Shown here in pieces: positions 35,631-47,066 of a stretch of 64,000 nucleotides of DNA (the first letter of the stretch is position 1; each line of letters begins with the position of its first letter). This DNA comes from Ehretia macrophylla. Its lineage: Eukaryota; Streptophyta; Magnoliopsida; Boraginales; Ehretiaceae. The DNA lies in the NCBI GenBank assembly GCA_037974665.1, contig CM075783.1, positions 12,853,762-12,917,761 of the forward strand, read 5' to 3'. The position numbers and the translations under genes are program-made. A model generated the notes under the pieces. The model was not told where the DNA came from. It made no database searches and saw only the letters and a list, made by a program, of their open reading frames with translations.

Positions 35631-36298
35631 GCATTGTATTTATCTTTTGTTGTTCTTTTTGTAAAGAAAGTTTCTGCCTTTAATGAAAAAGCTTTTCTTC
35701 TCATTTTCCTTCTTTCAATTTATCACTTTTCCTTTCGTATTTGGTTCATCTGTCAGGTCTTGTCCTTGTCATTTCCCTTAATCTCATGTTCGTTGGCTTC
35801 GGGGGTTGTGCCCCGATTCTCATGCCTCGGAAGTAGTGTTCCCAGGCTCAGACTTTGGGAGTTGTGCCCCCCAGTCTTTATGTCTTGGGGGTCATGCCCC
35901 CAGTTTCATGCCATCTTGGGAAGATCTCGTTTTCGCAGGAGGTGTGTCTCTCTTTCGTTAATTTTGGAAATTGACCTCCCTCGCTGAGATTTGGCTCTCC
36001 TTTATTACAATCATCAACAAAACTTTGGATGGAAACATCAATTTTATTGCAGAGACATAATCTGTCTCGACATTAACAACGCCTGAAGGCATCATCTATA
36101 TTGATATAAACAACGCCTAGAGGCATAATTTGCCTCGATATGTACAACATCTTAATGTTCAAAGAAAGATATAAATAACAACTAGATATTCAAAGAGATG
36201 GTTACATGTAATATTTTCTTAGGTGTTCTACGTGCCAAGCGTTTCTCAATTCCTTACCGTTGAAGTCTTCGAGCCCGTAGGTACCCAGCTTGACCTCT
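35631..36298. other. Tat spacer between aORF and integrase
   Basis: Contains about four tandem hairpin-like units with GGGGGTTGTGCCCC or variants (35795-35910) and three units of AACGCCT(G/A)(A/G)AGGCAT-like sequence (36075-36145). No coding sequence. Confidence 0.6.
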
Positions 36299-37429
36299 TT
36301 AACTATCCCAATTTGGTCCGAGTTTTCCTTGATTTGGGTCAGGTTTGAAGATTGCCTTTCTGAGGACCAAATCTCTTCCTTGGATCTCTCTGTTTCTTAC
36401 TTTCTTTTTGAAATATCGGGCCATAGCCCTCTTGTCTTCGAGCATCTTTATTCTGGCCTTCTCTTTGAATTCTTCTACTAAGTCTAGGTCTTTCTGTAGG
36501 GCCTGGTTATTAACTTCTTCTTCGTATTCAGCAACTCTTTGGCTCGTCGAGCCAATTTCTACAGGCATAACAACATCTACCCCGAATGTCAGGCTGAAGG
36601 GGGTCTCGCCCGTTGACCCGTTTGGCATCGTTCTGCATCCCCACAATATCTCGGGCAAAACCTCGACCCATAGGCCTTTGGCTGCTGCCAACTTCTTTCT
36701 TAGACCCTGCAAAATAGATCTGTTAGCATTTTCCACTTGGCCATTAGTTTGTGGGTGCGCTATAGAAGTAAATCTAAGAGAGATGCCCAGCAATGAGTAT
36801 TGTTTTCTGAAGTAGTGGCAATCGAACTGGGTCTCGTGGTCTGTCACTATCACCTTTGGAATCCCAAATCTGCACACAATAGACTTCCACACAAAATTCC
36901 AGGCATTTCTATCTGTAGTCTTAGCTACGGGCTCAGCCTCCACCCACTTAGTAAAATAATCCACTGCTACGAAGTATTTGACACTTTGACCTGTGCTAAT
37001 CGAGAAAAGACCTAATATATCTAGTCCCCACTGAGCAAAGGGACAAGGGCTCATCATTATAGTCAAATCTACTACCGGTTACTGCGGGATTCTCGAGAAC
37101 CTCTGATATGTATCACACTTCTGCACTAAGCGCCGAGCATCTTCATTCAGGGTCGGCCAGAAATATCCGTACCTCAGTGTCTTTCGGGCCAATGCTCTAT
37201 GGCCTTTATGATTACCACAGATTCCCTCATGCATTTCCCTGAGTATGTAATCGCTTTCACCTCTATCTACACACCTCAACATGGGCCAAGAATACGCTTT
37301 CCGATACAACTGCTCTCCGAGCATTACATACTTTGGGGCTCGAATTTTCACCTTCCTCGCTTCTTCACTGTTTTCTGGCAAGATTCCCTTTTTCCAGGAA
37401 GTCAACCATAGGCTGCATCCAAGACTCAC
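36299..37429 (-). pseudogene. Tat integrase, broken
   Basis: Two minus-strand blocks, 37429-37079 and 37066-36299, are separated by a stop. The N-terminal zinc domain shows H-x-EGICGNH...KCDTY, where the last Cys of the HHCC set is Tyr, so zinc binding is probably lost. The catalytic core keeps its three acidic residues: D in WGLDILG, D in IVTDHETQF and E in QVENANRS. The C-terminal part ends GKLGPNWDS. Integrase would insert element cDNA into the host genome. Confidence 0.88.
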
Positions 37430-38176
37430 TATGCTCCACCTGGGCTACCTCTTTGCGCTTTCGAGCTACGCTCGGTTCGAACACCTCTTTCACCTCTATC
37501 GTCACTGGCCCTGCCACTCTCACTGCAAGTTTTGAGAGGACATTCACTCTCTCATTCTCCGCCTATGGAATTCGGTTGATTACGAAACCACTTAAACCAG
37601 CCATTGTGTCTTTTACTTTGGCCAAATATGCAGCTATGGTTTCATCTTTGGCCTCATACTCTTCATCTATCTGACTTGCCACCAATTGTGAGTCTGTGTG
37701 GGCCTCTATCGAATCAGCCCCCATCGTCTGAGCTGTTTTGATACCTACTATGAGGGCTTCATACTCGGCCTTGTTGTTCGAGGCCGAGAAACGGAACTTC
37801 AGAGCAAATTACAACTCATCACCCTCTGGACCCTGTAGTATGACCCCAGCTCTGCTACCGTTCTTGCCTGAGGCTCTATCTACCCAAATCTTCCACGGTC
37901 TCGGACTGTCCTCTGACGGCTCCCCTGTGAACTCCACAATAAATCTGCTATAGCCTGAGCTTTTATGGAAGTCCTTGGTCTGAAGGTGATGTCAAATTGG
38001 CTCAACTCCATAGACCACTGCAGAAGTCTTCTCTACGCCTCTGGTTTCTACAATACCTGCCTGAACGGCATATCCGTCATAACACATATAGGATGTGCCT
38101 CAAAGTAATGTCTGAGCTTCCTTGAGGCCACAAGTAAGGCCAATGTCATCCGCTCTATGGGCGGATATCTCAGCTC
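37365..38176 (-). pseudogene. Tat second (archaeal-type) RNase H region, broken
   Basis: Around 37640-37960 the minus strand reads WKIWVDRASG, NNKAEYEALIVGIKTA and HTDSQLVASQI, an RNase H fold with D, E and D residues in order. It lies after the RT-linked RNase H and before integrase, the place where Tat elements carry an acquired second RNase H. Several stops interrupt it. Confidence 0.75.
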
Positions 38177-38179
38177 TGC

Positions 38180-39246
38180 TCATTTAAGTATTTGGCTAAT
38201 ATAGTAGACCGGCCTCTGCTGCTTTCCATCTTGGCGTACGAGTGCTGCTGCCACAACCACTGGGAATACTGCTAAATATACGTACAAAATCTCATTGGGC
38301 TCCAACCTTGACATCAAAGGTGCCGAACTCAAGTACTCATTCAACTTCTCAAAAGCCTCTTGGCACTCTTCTGTCCACTGAAAGTCTTTTGGTTTCTGCA
38401 GGACCTTGAACAGAGGTGCACATTTGTTTGCTGACCTTGCCATGAATCTGCTCAAGGCCGCTATTTTCCCTGTCAGCTTCTGAACATCTTTTATATTCTT
38501 GGGCAGCTCAAGATCTAGGATGGCTTGCACTTTCTCTAGTTTGGCCTCAATCCCCCTCCGAGTAACCATGAAACCTAGGAATTTTCCTGCTTGAACCCCA
38601 AAAACACATTTTTCAGGATTTAACTTGATGCTGACTTTTCTCATTATTGAGAATGACTCAGACAGATCCTCGATGTGAGTCTCTGCCCTCTTACTCTTCA
38701 CCAATATGTCATCAACATAAACCTTTATATTCCGCCTAACTGCCCCTTGAATACCTTGTCCATTATGCGCTGGTAACAAGCCCCTGCGTTCTTCAAACCA
38801 AATGGCATCACCGTATAACAAAACACCCTTCGATTTGTTATGAACGCTGTCTTCTCCTCATCTTCTGGTGTCATCTTAATTTGGTTGTACCCTTTGAATG
38901 CATCCATGAATGACAACATCTCAAAACCTGAGGTGGCATCCATCATTTGATCTATCCTAGGCAAATGGTAGCAGTCTTTTGGGCAGCCCCTGTTCAAATC
39001 TGTAAAGTCCACACACATCCGCCAAGCCCCAGAAGGCTTAGGGACCATCACCACATTCGCTAACCAGGTAGGGTACTCCATCTCATGGATATAGCCACCC
39101 CTCAACAGTTTGCTCACTTCTTCTCTGATTTCTTGGTTCCTTTCTGCATGGAAGACCCGTCTTTTTTGCTTCACCAGCCTGAATGCTGGATCTATATTTA
39201 ACCGATGCACAGCTATCCGCGGATCTATCCTTGTCATATTATGCAT
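38180..39246 (-). pseudogene. Tat reverse transcriptase and first RNase H, frameshifted
   Basis: Block 39246-38725 carries RT motifs: VVMVPKPSGAWRMCVDFTDL, DAFKGYNQIKM and VMPFGLKNAGACYQR. Block 38821-38180 continues with the catalytic YVDDILVKS, KCVFGV...KFLGFMV and the connection/RNase H start ALSRFMARSANKCAPLF to PVYYISQIL. The blocks overlap in different frames, so a frameshift lies near 38725-38820, ahead of YVDD. Confidence 0.9.
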
Positions 39247-39306
39247 AGACCAAACAAATACATCTCTATTATAAGATAAGAAATGAGTTATACCTTCAAC
39301 CAGGTT

Positions 39307-40185
39307 TTAAGGAAGCTCTGTTCTGATCTGAACCTCATTCCCTGCTGCTAATTGAACTTTCTGTAACTTCTCTGCAGGCTCAGCTTTTTTCGGCTCCCGC
39401 CCCTTCTTGGCCTTCTTTTCGGGAATCTCAATTAGTTCTTTCTCTTCTTTCTGCAGCCTCAGGCAAGCTGCATAATATTCTTGGGCTCTCATTTGATCCC
39501 CTCTTACTGTTACTATACTAGCCTCTGACGGGAACTTTATCGCCAAATAATAGGTAGACACCACTACCTTGAACTTTCTCAGTGCCACCCTTCCCAATAT
39601 CCCGTTATATGGTGACTCGCAGTCTACTATAATGAAATCCAGCATCTCACCTTGGCTCTACTCATTCCGCCCGAGGATCACCTTCAATGTTATCGTACCC
39701 TCGGGCCTTACTTCTCTGCCATTGAACCTTGACAAGGTTCCCTTCATCGCCCTCAGATGTTCCATTCTTAAACCCATCTTCTCAAATGTACTCAAGAACA
39801 GGACCTCTGCTAAGCTCCCTGTATCGACCATGATATTGCGCACCACAATCCCATTGATGTCCGCCGCAGTCACCAACGGATCATCGTAGGGTAACACCAG
39901 ACCATCCAAATCCTCATCCTCAAAGGTGATATTTTCTTCTATCCTTGGTCTCTTCATCAGGGGGTCTTCACGACTTGTTATGCGGTAACCTCTCTTGGCT
40001 TGTAGGTTTTCCCCTCCCTCATCTCCTGAGGCCATGCCCCCTGTTATCATGTCAATCTCCACCTGAGTGCGCGCCATCTGAGCATGTCTCAAGCTCCTTT
40101 CCCTCTGCCTTCCCCCTTGGTTATCTCTCCTGACATAGGCTTGTAAGTGCCCACACCTGATCAGAGCTTTAATCTCATCCTTCAA
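39307..40185 (-). pseudogene. Tat aspartic protease region, stop-interrupted
   Basis: The minus-strand block 40185-39658 ends with the protease: active-site VDTGSLAEVLF, then FNGREVRPEGTITL. A stop near 39658 separates it from 39645-39307, which continues LDFIIVDCESPYNGILGR, the protease C-terminal part. The DTG triad is intact. Confidence 0.87.
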
Positions 40186-41450
40186 GTTTCTGCAAGCTTC
40201 AGTGCCATGCCCAAAGTCTTTGCAATATCTACATTACTGCCCTTTGCCTTTGCGGCTTTCCTTCTCTGTGTTCATTTTTGGTGGATCTTGGAGGTTCATC
40301 CGTGTCCGGATTTCTGCCAGGATTTCAGATCTGGGCTTTACCAAAGGGGTATAGTTATGGAACCTCTGCAATCTAGGTGGTTCTCTCATTTTCCTTCCTC
40401 TCTACTCTTGATTGCCCTCTTCTGCCCTTCTCTCTTTCTGGGCCACATGAGCTTGGTTGTTTTGTCCCTTTTTCTTAGGGTCTTCCTCATTCACTGCCAT
40501 CGCTACCTCTTCCACCTTGATGTACTTCTCCGCCCTGGTCATTAACTCTGTCATGTTCAGGGGGTCTTCTTGGCTAAAGAAGCCTGGAACAACTCGTTCG
40601 TTACTCCCTTTGTGAATGCTTGTATCGCGAACCTCTGGTCAAATTGCGTACACTAGAGGGTAGCCTCATTAAAGCGAGTTGCATACTGACGAAGAGTTTC
40701 CTTTTTTCTCTGCTTTAGACCAAGCAAAGAAGTAGTGTGCCCAGTCAGCCTAATGGCCGAGAAAAATCTTCCAACAAACAAATCTACCAGCTGCGCATAG
40801 GAACCGACTGAGCCCTCCTTTAATTCACCATACCACACCCTGGCCGCTTCTACCAAAGTTCCAGCAAAGGCCTTATACACCCAGGCCTCTGGCAGCTCTG
40901 TAAACTCCATTTTTTGCCTGAAAACCGCCAGATGATCTTTAGGGTCACCATGCCCATCATAGGTGGGCAGATAGGGCAATTTGTACTGCACGGGCTTCGG
41001 AACTTCGTTGATGGCACAGTTAAACGGATTTGGGCCTTTGAAAGTTCCTGCAACTGAGGCAGTACAAGTCGTACTTCCTTTTCCGACACTTTGTGACGGG
41101 TCTCGCGCCGCAGTATTCGAGCCCTGAGATGACCTTCTGGAGTTCACCGTTTCTTCACGCTGCCCCCCAATGTGAATCCGTTGTCCAAACTCCCTTAGGT
41201 TGGTTATATTTCTGGCTGATTGGGTTTTCTGATGTGATGGATTTTGTTGAGGTGCTTGCTGTGGTTGATTTTCTAAGTGGTGTGGTGCAGGTTGAGGTGT
41301 TGGGTTATGAATGACTTCCTTCAATTCCTCCAGAGTTCGCAGAATATACCCTAAATCTGCTTAGGGTTAGAGGTCTTCTCAAGATAGAACTGCATATTGT
41401 ACCTCTTCTTCGTGTACACTTGCCACGCTTCGACTCCTTGTAGTAACCAT
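40186..41450 (-). pseudogene. Tat gag, stop-interrupted
   Basis: The minus-strand start is ATG at 41450 (MVTTRSRSVASVHEEEV), with an early stop. Block 41324-40653 holds the retrotransposon gag core: LPTYDGHGDPKDHLAVFRQ, AARVWYGELKEGSV and KKETLRQYATRFNEATL, followed by a stop codon at about 40650. Remnants FAIQAFTKGVTNELF and AEKYIKVEEVAMA continue toward 40500 with further breaks. The nucleocapsid/zinc-knuckle part is not clear. Confidence 0.88.
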
Positions 41451-41490
41451 GATGCAATCTTGTGAAAACTAAGTGGAGAACCAAGAATCG

Positions 41491-41509
41491 GCCCCACGGT
41501 GGGTGCCAA
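41491..41509 (-). other. Tat primer-binding site
   Basis: The complement reads TTGGCACCCACCGTGGGGC, two bases inside the 5' LTR. I do not assign the tRNA. Confidence 0.75.
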
Positions 41510-41511
41510 CC

Positions 41512-42109
41512 TGTTAAGGTAGAAAAAATGCTGAGTAGCAAATAGTCTTCACGTGCAGCCGGACGTTTGCTAAATAGAGAGGGCTTGGCGGGTCATGCCC
41601 ATGTTAGCACTCTAATGTCTAAGTTAGCCTGGTGCTTTAATGGATGAAAAAGGGAGACAAAATATATAGGTGTGAGTAACAAAAATGCAATTACATTTTC
41701 CCTGTTGAATCTACTCATAGTTATAAGCATGTGCCAGTTGAATTAGGTGGGAAGTAGTGGAGTAGTGGGGTGTTAGTGGAGGAATAACCACATGTATCTA
41801 CCATCTATGCTTACTAATGGGCCATAACTGATTACAACCGCCGAACGTGTCCTGTTACCGCGGAACATGGCTGCCTGTAACCTCCGCCAGCTCGAGGACT
41901 CAAAACGAGAGCCTTGGATGCACTGATGCCACGTCCGACCCCCCAGGGGTTCTCGCCTTGCCTCATCCGAACCATGGGTGTAGTCCTCAAGAGGTTGGAT
42001 TTGTCCGACCCCTCGTCCGAGGTCCCCAATGTTTTCCCCTTGCCCTCATTGACCCCTCACAGGGGTCATTCTGTAATTTCTACAAGCCTTAGGGGCCTCA
42101 CCCGTATCA
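41512..42109 (-). repeat. 5' LTR of Tat element
   Basis: Pairs with 32186-32749. Carries an extra 33 bp around 41985-42020 relative to the other LTR. Confidence 0.95.
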
Positions 42110-43785
42110 AGTACCACTAGAAAACAGGATAAAAAATATTAGTAGGAAACCGTATCAATACTATCGGTAGGAAACATTATTGACAATTTCAATAGGAATA
42201 GTAACAACAATATTGGTAAGAAATAATATTAACAATATTGATAGGAAATAATACAGTAATTAGGTTGTGGCTGCTCTTAACCCAGCAGCTAAGGTCAAGT
42301 ACAATAATTCAAGCTGTCCAATCACCAAAAGCGAAAAGAGATCCCCAAATGATAGTGCACAATCCTAGTAACAATACAGTATTCGACATACAATTCCTGT
42401 CGTAAGTCCAGTAAAGCACAACCTCAAAACAATAACAATTTCCTTAACTAAATTTACTTTCAAAAGTTATCAATGCTTTTTTTTCAAAAAAATAAAAAGT
42501 AATAATATCATGGAATATAGTACTAAGACCCAATTCAATAAAAACTCATCAAGACCTAAGTTGAGACCATATGTAACAATAAGATAACTTTGACTTGCAT
42601 TGATATGTACTGCCATTACGCTTAATAATTGAAAGAAATCATGGTTTAATAAACAACAATAAAACATGAACTTGGAAAATGACCAGCTTTTGACTTGAAG
42701 GCAAATTTGTATGTGGCAGTTCAAAAAAAACGTCAACTTCCTTTGTATTGTATTGTTTTGATGGGAGAAAAATTATAAAAGCATGCATGACTATTTTTTT
42801 GTAAAAGATCATTTAGGAACAGTGAAACAAACGACACGTGTAGTATATTTGCAACAACTACAAACACATAACTGGACCAAAACGAGAAGTACAAATCTTC
42901 AACAGAAAATACTAAAAGGAATTCAATTATGCATACCAAATACCAACAGGCCCTAAAAGTATTTTAGGTATAATATTAAAACTTCAGGCCTTCTACACTT
43001 AACTGAAGTCAAAACTTTTACGAAACACTTTTAGGTCCAAATGTATTTCTCATGCAAAATATCATTACTTTTAAGCCAAAGAATTTCCAAATAGCAAAAT
43101 TTTAGAAATTTATCTCAACTAACATCCATGTTTACACACTGAAGTTAAAAGCTCTGTTAGGTTGAGACTAGAAAAATTTATAAGGCACTATATTTTGAAA
43201 AAGGTTTCACCACTTACCTTACACCCACAATGAAGCAAGTACTAAACCTCCAATTAGAGACCAATTAATGGGCAGAAAGCTATTTCCCTCCAAACTCTAC
43301 ACAAAGAATTTTGTATTGTTGTTTTCTGTTCTCCGGCTATCGTGATTTTTTTTTTCTCTAGAAAAGAGAGTAAGACACGCTTAAATATTCTTTTTTCATT
43401 GTCTAACATTTTTTTTGCCAATGTATTCCTTACTTTTAGCATTTCAGTTAGTAGAGAATTTGCTTCCCACTTAACCACTCCCTCTCAAACGTGGCCAACA
43501 TGGCTTGGACTATTATCTCAAGGCCTCTCAAAATCTACTCCATCATTATCATATTATTTGATTTAACGTAAAATCACCGGGTATTACATCATTTCCCTCT
43601 TAACAAAAGTTTCGTCCTCGAAACTTAATCTTTTAGCCAAGAAATCTTGAAAGCACCAATAGATTTTTTTTAAAAAAACTCCAATTTAATTAACTACAAG
43701 TCTAGGCACTCTTACAAAGAGTATAAACTTTCATAAAACCTACTAAAGCCTCAAGTGATAATAACTTATTACTCTGATACCTCTC
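42110..43785 (-). mobile_element. LARD-like unit B, internal part
   Basis: Continuation of unit B after the Tat insertion, colinear with 29593-31322. It ends with the primer-site complement CTCTGATACCTCTC before the third LTR. Confidence 0.88.
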
Positions 43786-44618
43786 TGTCACGCCCCCAAA
43801 TTTGTCGGGACAAATTCAGGAACGAGGCCGTCGCGAACTTAAAAGTGTCAACTTCTTAAGCCCGCAAGACTTTATACCACAAGTAAGATTAGTAATAATC
43901 CTTATAGAATTTATAACAGTTAAACTCAAGGCGACTAATTAAACACTAAGTTAAAATAACAATATAAATCTTTATAGAAGCCCCATATCTTCAATCCAGA
44001 CAACTAAATAACCAAAATCAAAATTAAAATAATAGATGATCAAACTCCTAGCTAATCAATAATAACAACATCCACCAAAATACTAAGAATCCTTAACGTT
44101 CTCCTTGCCACGAGCTGATAGTCCCTATCCCTAAAACCCGGAACAAACTAGTAATTTCTTATCTATGAAAGTGAATGAGTATAAAACTCAACAAGTAGTG
44201 AAAATCCCATAATCAACAATGTGAGACCAAATTATATATTTTGATAGGGTCAAATACTAAATAATGAGACGATTTGCTTGAAAACGATAAGGACTATAAG
44301 GATCATGAAAATTAAAGTTAGATTAGAAATAAGCTCATTGAGTTCTCTCCGAAAAACTCTTAGATCATTGTTTTGATGCTATCACTTAGTAATACCGAAA
44401 TTTCAAAGTACAATACTTTACTCAAAATACTAAGTCTTAAAATGACATGCCATGTAACTTAGTATGTTCGGTAAAGATCAATGCACATCAGTAATAAACC
44501 TATTTCATGCTTTAGAACCAGTAAATTACGTGGTTGATGTAGATTAATTTTGAAGAAAACTAAAGCTCAAAGTAACAGTATCAAAAGGAAACAGTTTTGA
44601 TAGGAAACGGTATCGCTA
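43786..44618 (-). mobile_element. LARD-like third LTR (unit C)
   Basis: Starts TGTCACGCCCCCAAATTTG and matches the other two LTR copies until GGTATCGCTAG. Similarity stops there, consistent with the true outer LTR end. No 5-bp TSD with the sequence before 28738 was found. Confidence 0.85.
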
Positions 44619-46357
44619 GTCTCTATTTTTGGCTGGCTTAAAAGTTGACAAAAGTGGTGAACCTCATGTATATTTAAATTATTAATAATACTTTTTAGAG
44701 ACTAGAGTCTATAAAAATATTCAAATTTAAAAAAATTTATATTTTGAAGACCCCATTAGAGATAGTCTAACCCCTCATCTACAAGACTAGAAGCGCTAGT
44801 GATCCAGCCCACTAGCCCAAATTGGCCATAGCAACAAGATAATTTAATTAAGTTGATAATTTTCGGCACTCCAAATTTTAGGTTTTGAATTCTACATCCT
44901 TTATATATAAATTAAAATTGACAACAAATTTATTTCAGTTGTCTTTCGTCTTCTTTTAATTTTTATAAATTGAATATATATAAATATATTTTCACTTTCT
45001 AAAACTTAAAATGAGTTTATCTTATTTCTAATGTTATTTGGCAAGCATTCATGGTAATTTATATTATTTTCTTCATTGCAAAAGCAAACTCATTTACATT
45101 TTTTTTTTTTAGTTAGTAATTTAAAATGCCAAACAATATTATTTAAGTCAAAGTAAATAGTATATATAAGTGCATTTGACGTTTTAAACTAGAACAACTG
45201 AACAAGTTGTCTTAATTTTTTTTCCTTCTTGATTATTCTACTCTAAAATGCAAATATCATCCGATAGAAAATATAATGAGGAGGATTTACAATGTGGGCA
45301 AAAAATTTACACCATCATATATTGTTTCTCCCAATCTTGTTTTGTGTGACTTAAGAAACAAGCGTGAGAAAAGTAGAATAAAGTTCTTTTTTATAAAAAA
45401 AAAAAGTTCTACAATCTTTATGTAAAAAAAAAGTCATAGTTATTAACAAAGTGGGGCCTTTATGATATTCTTCTTTATGTAAAAATAAATATTTTTCGCA
45501 ATACGTAAAAGCTAGAGTGTGATTATCATGCCTTTTATCCACCCATCAAGGAAGCTTGTTGTGCCTTTAGAGACTAGGATACAATAATTTTTTTTTTTTT
45601 TTTGTGCGAACCCAACTAATAGATTTCGATCATCGAATTATTTGACAGAATTCGACCATCTATTAGTAGACGCTCGTGTGTAACGCTGCTTCTTCACACA
45701 TACACCAAATTAATTAAGGGTGGAACTCCAGAATAGTAGAGAGTGTCGAATCTGTGACCTCGTATAAATAATTTTATCCCACTATCATTAGACCATGTCC
45801 TTGGAAAGGACATAATACAAATTAATTAATAAGGAAATATATTGCAATATACAATTAAAATCAATTTGATTTCCAAGAAATTGCGCGGCGGATGCATCAC
45901 TATCCGGCTCCTTTCCCCGAGAAAGACGACAGGGAAACGCATCCTGCTCCTAAAAGACAATGACATACTCCATAATATCGTCCACAAAACTTGGTGGCTT
46001 GGCCTGTGTGGATTAATAAAATTTTCATAATAATAATTTGATAGTTTTATACTTCAAAATTAAAAGACTCCAAACAATGATCTCTCTTGAGAATTTAATG
46101 TTGTTACTTTATTTTATTTTTATATGAGAAATTTATTTTTAATAAGATCATATTGAATAAATTTTAAATTTATGAATTTTATAGTGTATCAGTACGCTGC
46201 TCTAATTCAGTTAAGAAAAAGTTTAAATTTAAAGTTTTTGATCACAAGCTAATATTTTTACTGTTTATCCCGACTCTTAAAGAGCTCATGTCATTACTCT
46301 TGCGAAATAATAAACGATCAATCTAGTTTCGAATTCATGTTATAATGTTACGAAGAG
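44619..46357. other. Intergenic, no gene seen
   Basis: AT-rich with A and T runs. The less AT-rich block 45885-46015 has an open frame with no recognised feature. Confidence 0.45.
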
Positions 46358-46367
46358 ATTTAAATTA

Positions 46368-46728
46368 GGATAAATAGCATATTACCCTCCTGTGTTTTGT
46401 TAAAAATGCACAATACCCCCCTGTATTTTAAAAATTAGCTGATTACCCCCCTGTGTTTTATAAAAGTAGTTAATTACCCTCATATGCTTTTTAAAAATTA
46501 GCATTTTTATTAGAAAATATAGGGGGGCAATCAACTACTTTTATAAAACACAAGGGGGTAATCAGCTACTTTTAGCAAAACACAGAGGGGTAATCAGCTA
46601 ATTTTTAAAATATAGGGAGGTATTGTGCACTTTTAACAAAACACAGGGGGGTAATCAGCTAATTTTTAAAACACAGAGGGGTATTATGCATTTTTAACAA
46701 AACACAGAGGGATAATACGCTATTTACC
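46368..46728. mobile_element. Fold-back MITE (MULE-like), family A
   Basis: Ends GGATAAATAGCATATTACC and, as complement, GGTAAATAGCGTATTATCC. Both halves are built of CCCCCCTGTGTTTTAAAAATTAGCTGATTA-like units (written here as a pattern in two joined parts: CCCTGTGTTTT and AATTAGCTGATTA). Flanks ATTTAAATTA (46358-46367) and TTTTAAATTA (46729-46738) match at 9 of 10. Related to 6761-7194. Confidence 0.83.
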
Positions 46729-46738
46729 TTTTAAATTA

Positions 46739-47066
46739 TTGCGAGTAACCTGCAGTCTACTGGAGCAGAGGTGATTCTAATTATCCAAGCAAAAATTAAA
46801 TACACATACATAATTGCCATAATAGAAAATTCATCATTCGATTAAAGCAAGTGTGTAAATAGTAGAATAATTTAATCAGGATAAATAAGAAAATAGAAGC
46901 AATAATCAACATTACCAAACTTAAACATGAAGGTTGTCGAGGTCATCATCACTGTATAAACAATAGTAACTTTTTGCCCTTCACAACATACATGAAAATT
47001 GATCACTAGTAACTCTACAACAACTCCCATATGATCACTTAATAACATCAAAATTCAAGCTCAAAC
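46739..47066 (-). other. 3' flank of the Pro-rich protein gene
   Basis: Probable 3' UTR read on the minus strand. No clear single poly-A signal was chosen. Confidence 0.4.

Larger units (their letters stand above)
32186..42109 (-). mobile_element. Tat-lineage Ty3/gypsy retrotransposon, full length, broken
   Basis: LTRs at 32186-32749 (3', 564 bp) and 41512-42109 (5', 598 bp) flank 8.8 kb. The whole is bordered by AGTAC (32181-32185, 42110-42114). The LTRs are TG...CA and differ by scattered substitutions (roughly 8% by eye) plus a 33-bp indel, so the insertion is old. On the minus strand the primer site TTGGCACCCACCGTGGGGC lies at 41491-41509 and a purine tract (CTGAGGGGGTATCA) adjoins 32749. 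Gene order on the minus strand is gag, protease, RT, RNase H, second RNase H, integrase, which is Ty3/gypsy order. An extra antisense gene between integrase and 3' LTR and a second RNase H mark the Tat lineage. All frames carry stops or frameshifts. Confidence 0.93.

Noticed and set aside
36345-36815. 156-codon plus-strand frame opposite integrase
   Set aside because: Shadow of the minus-strand integrase; no independent evidence.
42470-42736. Open frame shared with 29945-30151 on the minus strand
   Set aside because: Conservation is explained by the duplicated retroelement internal region; no protein motif.
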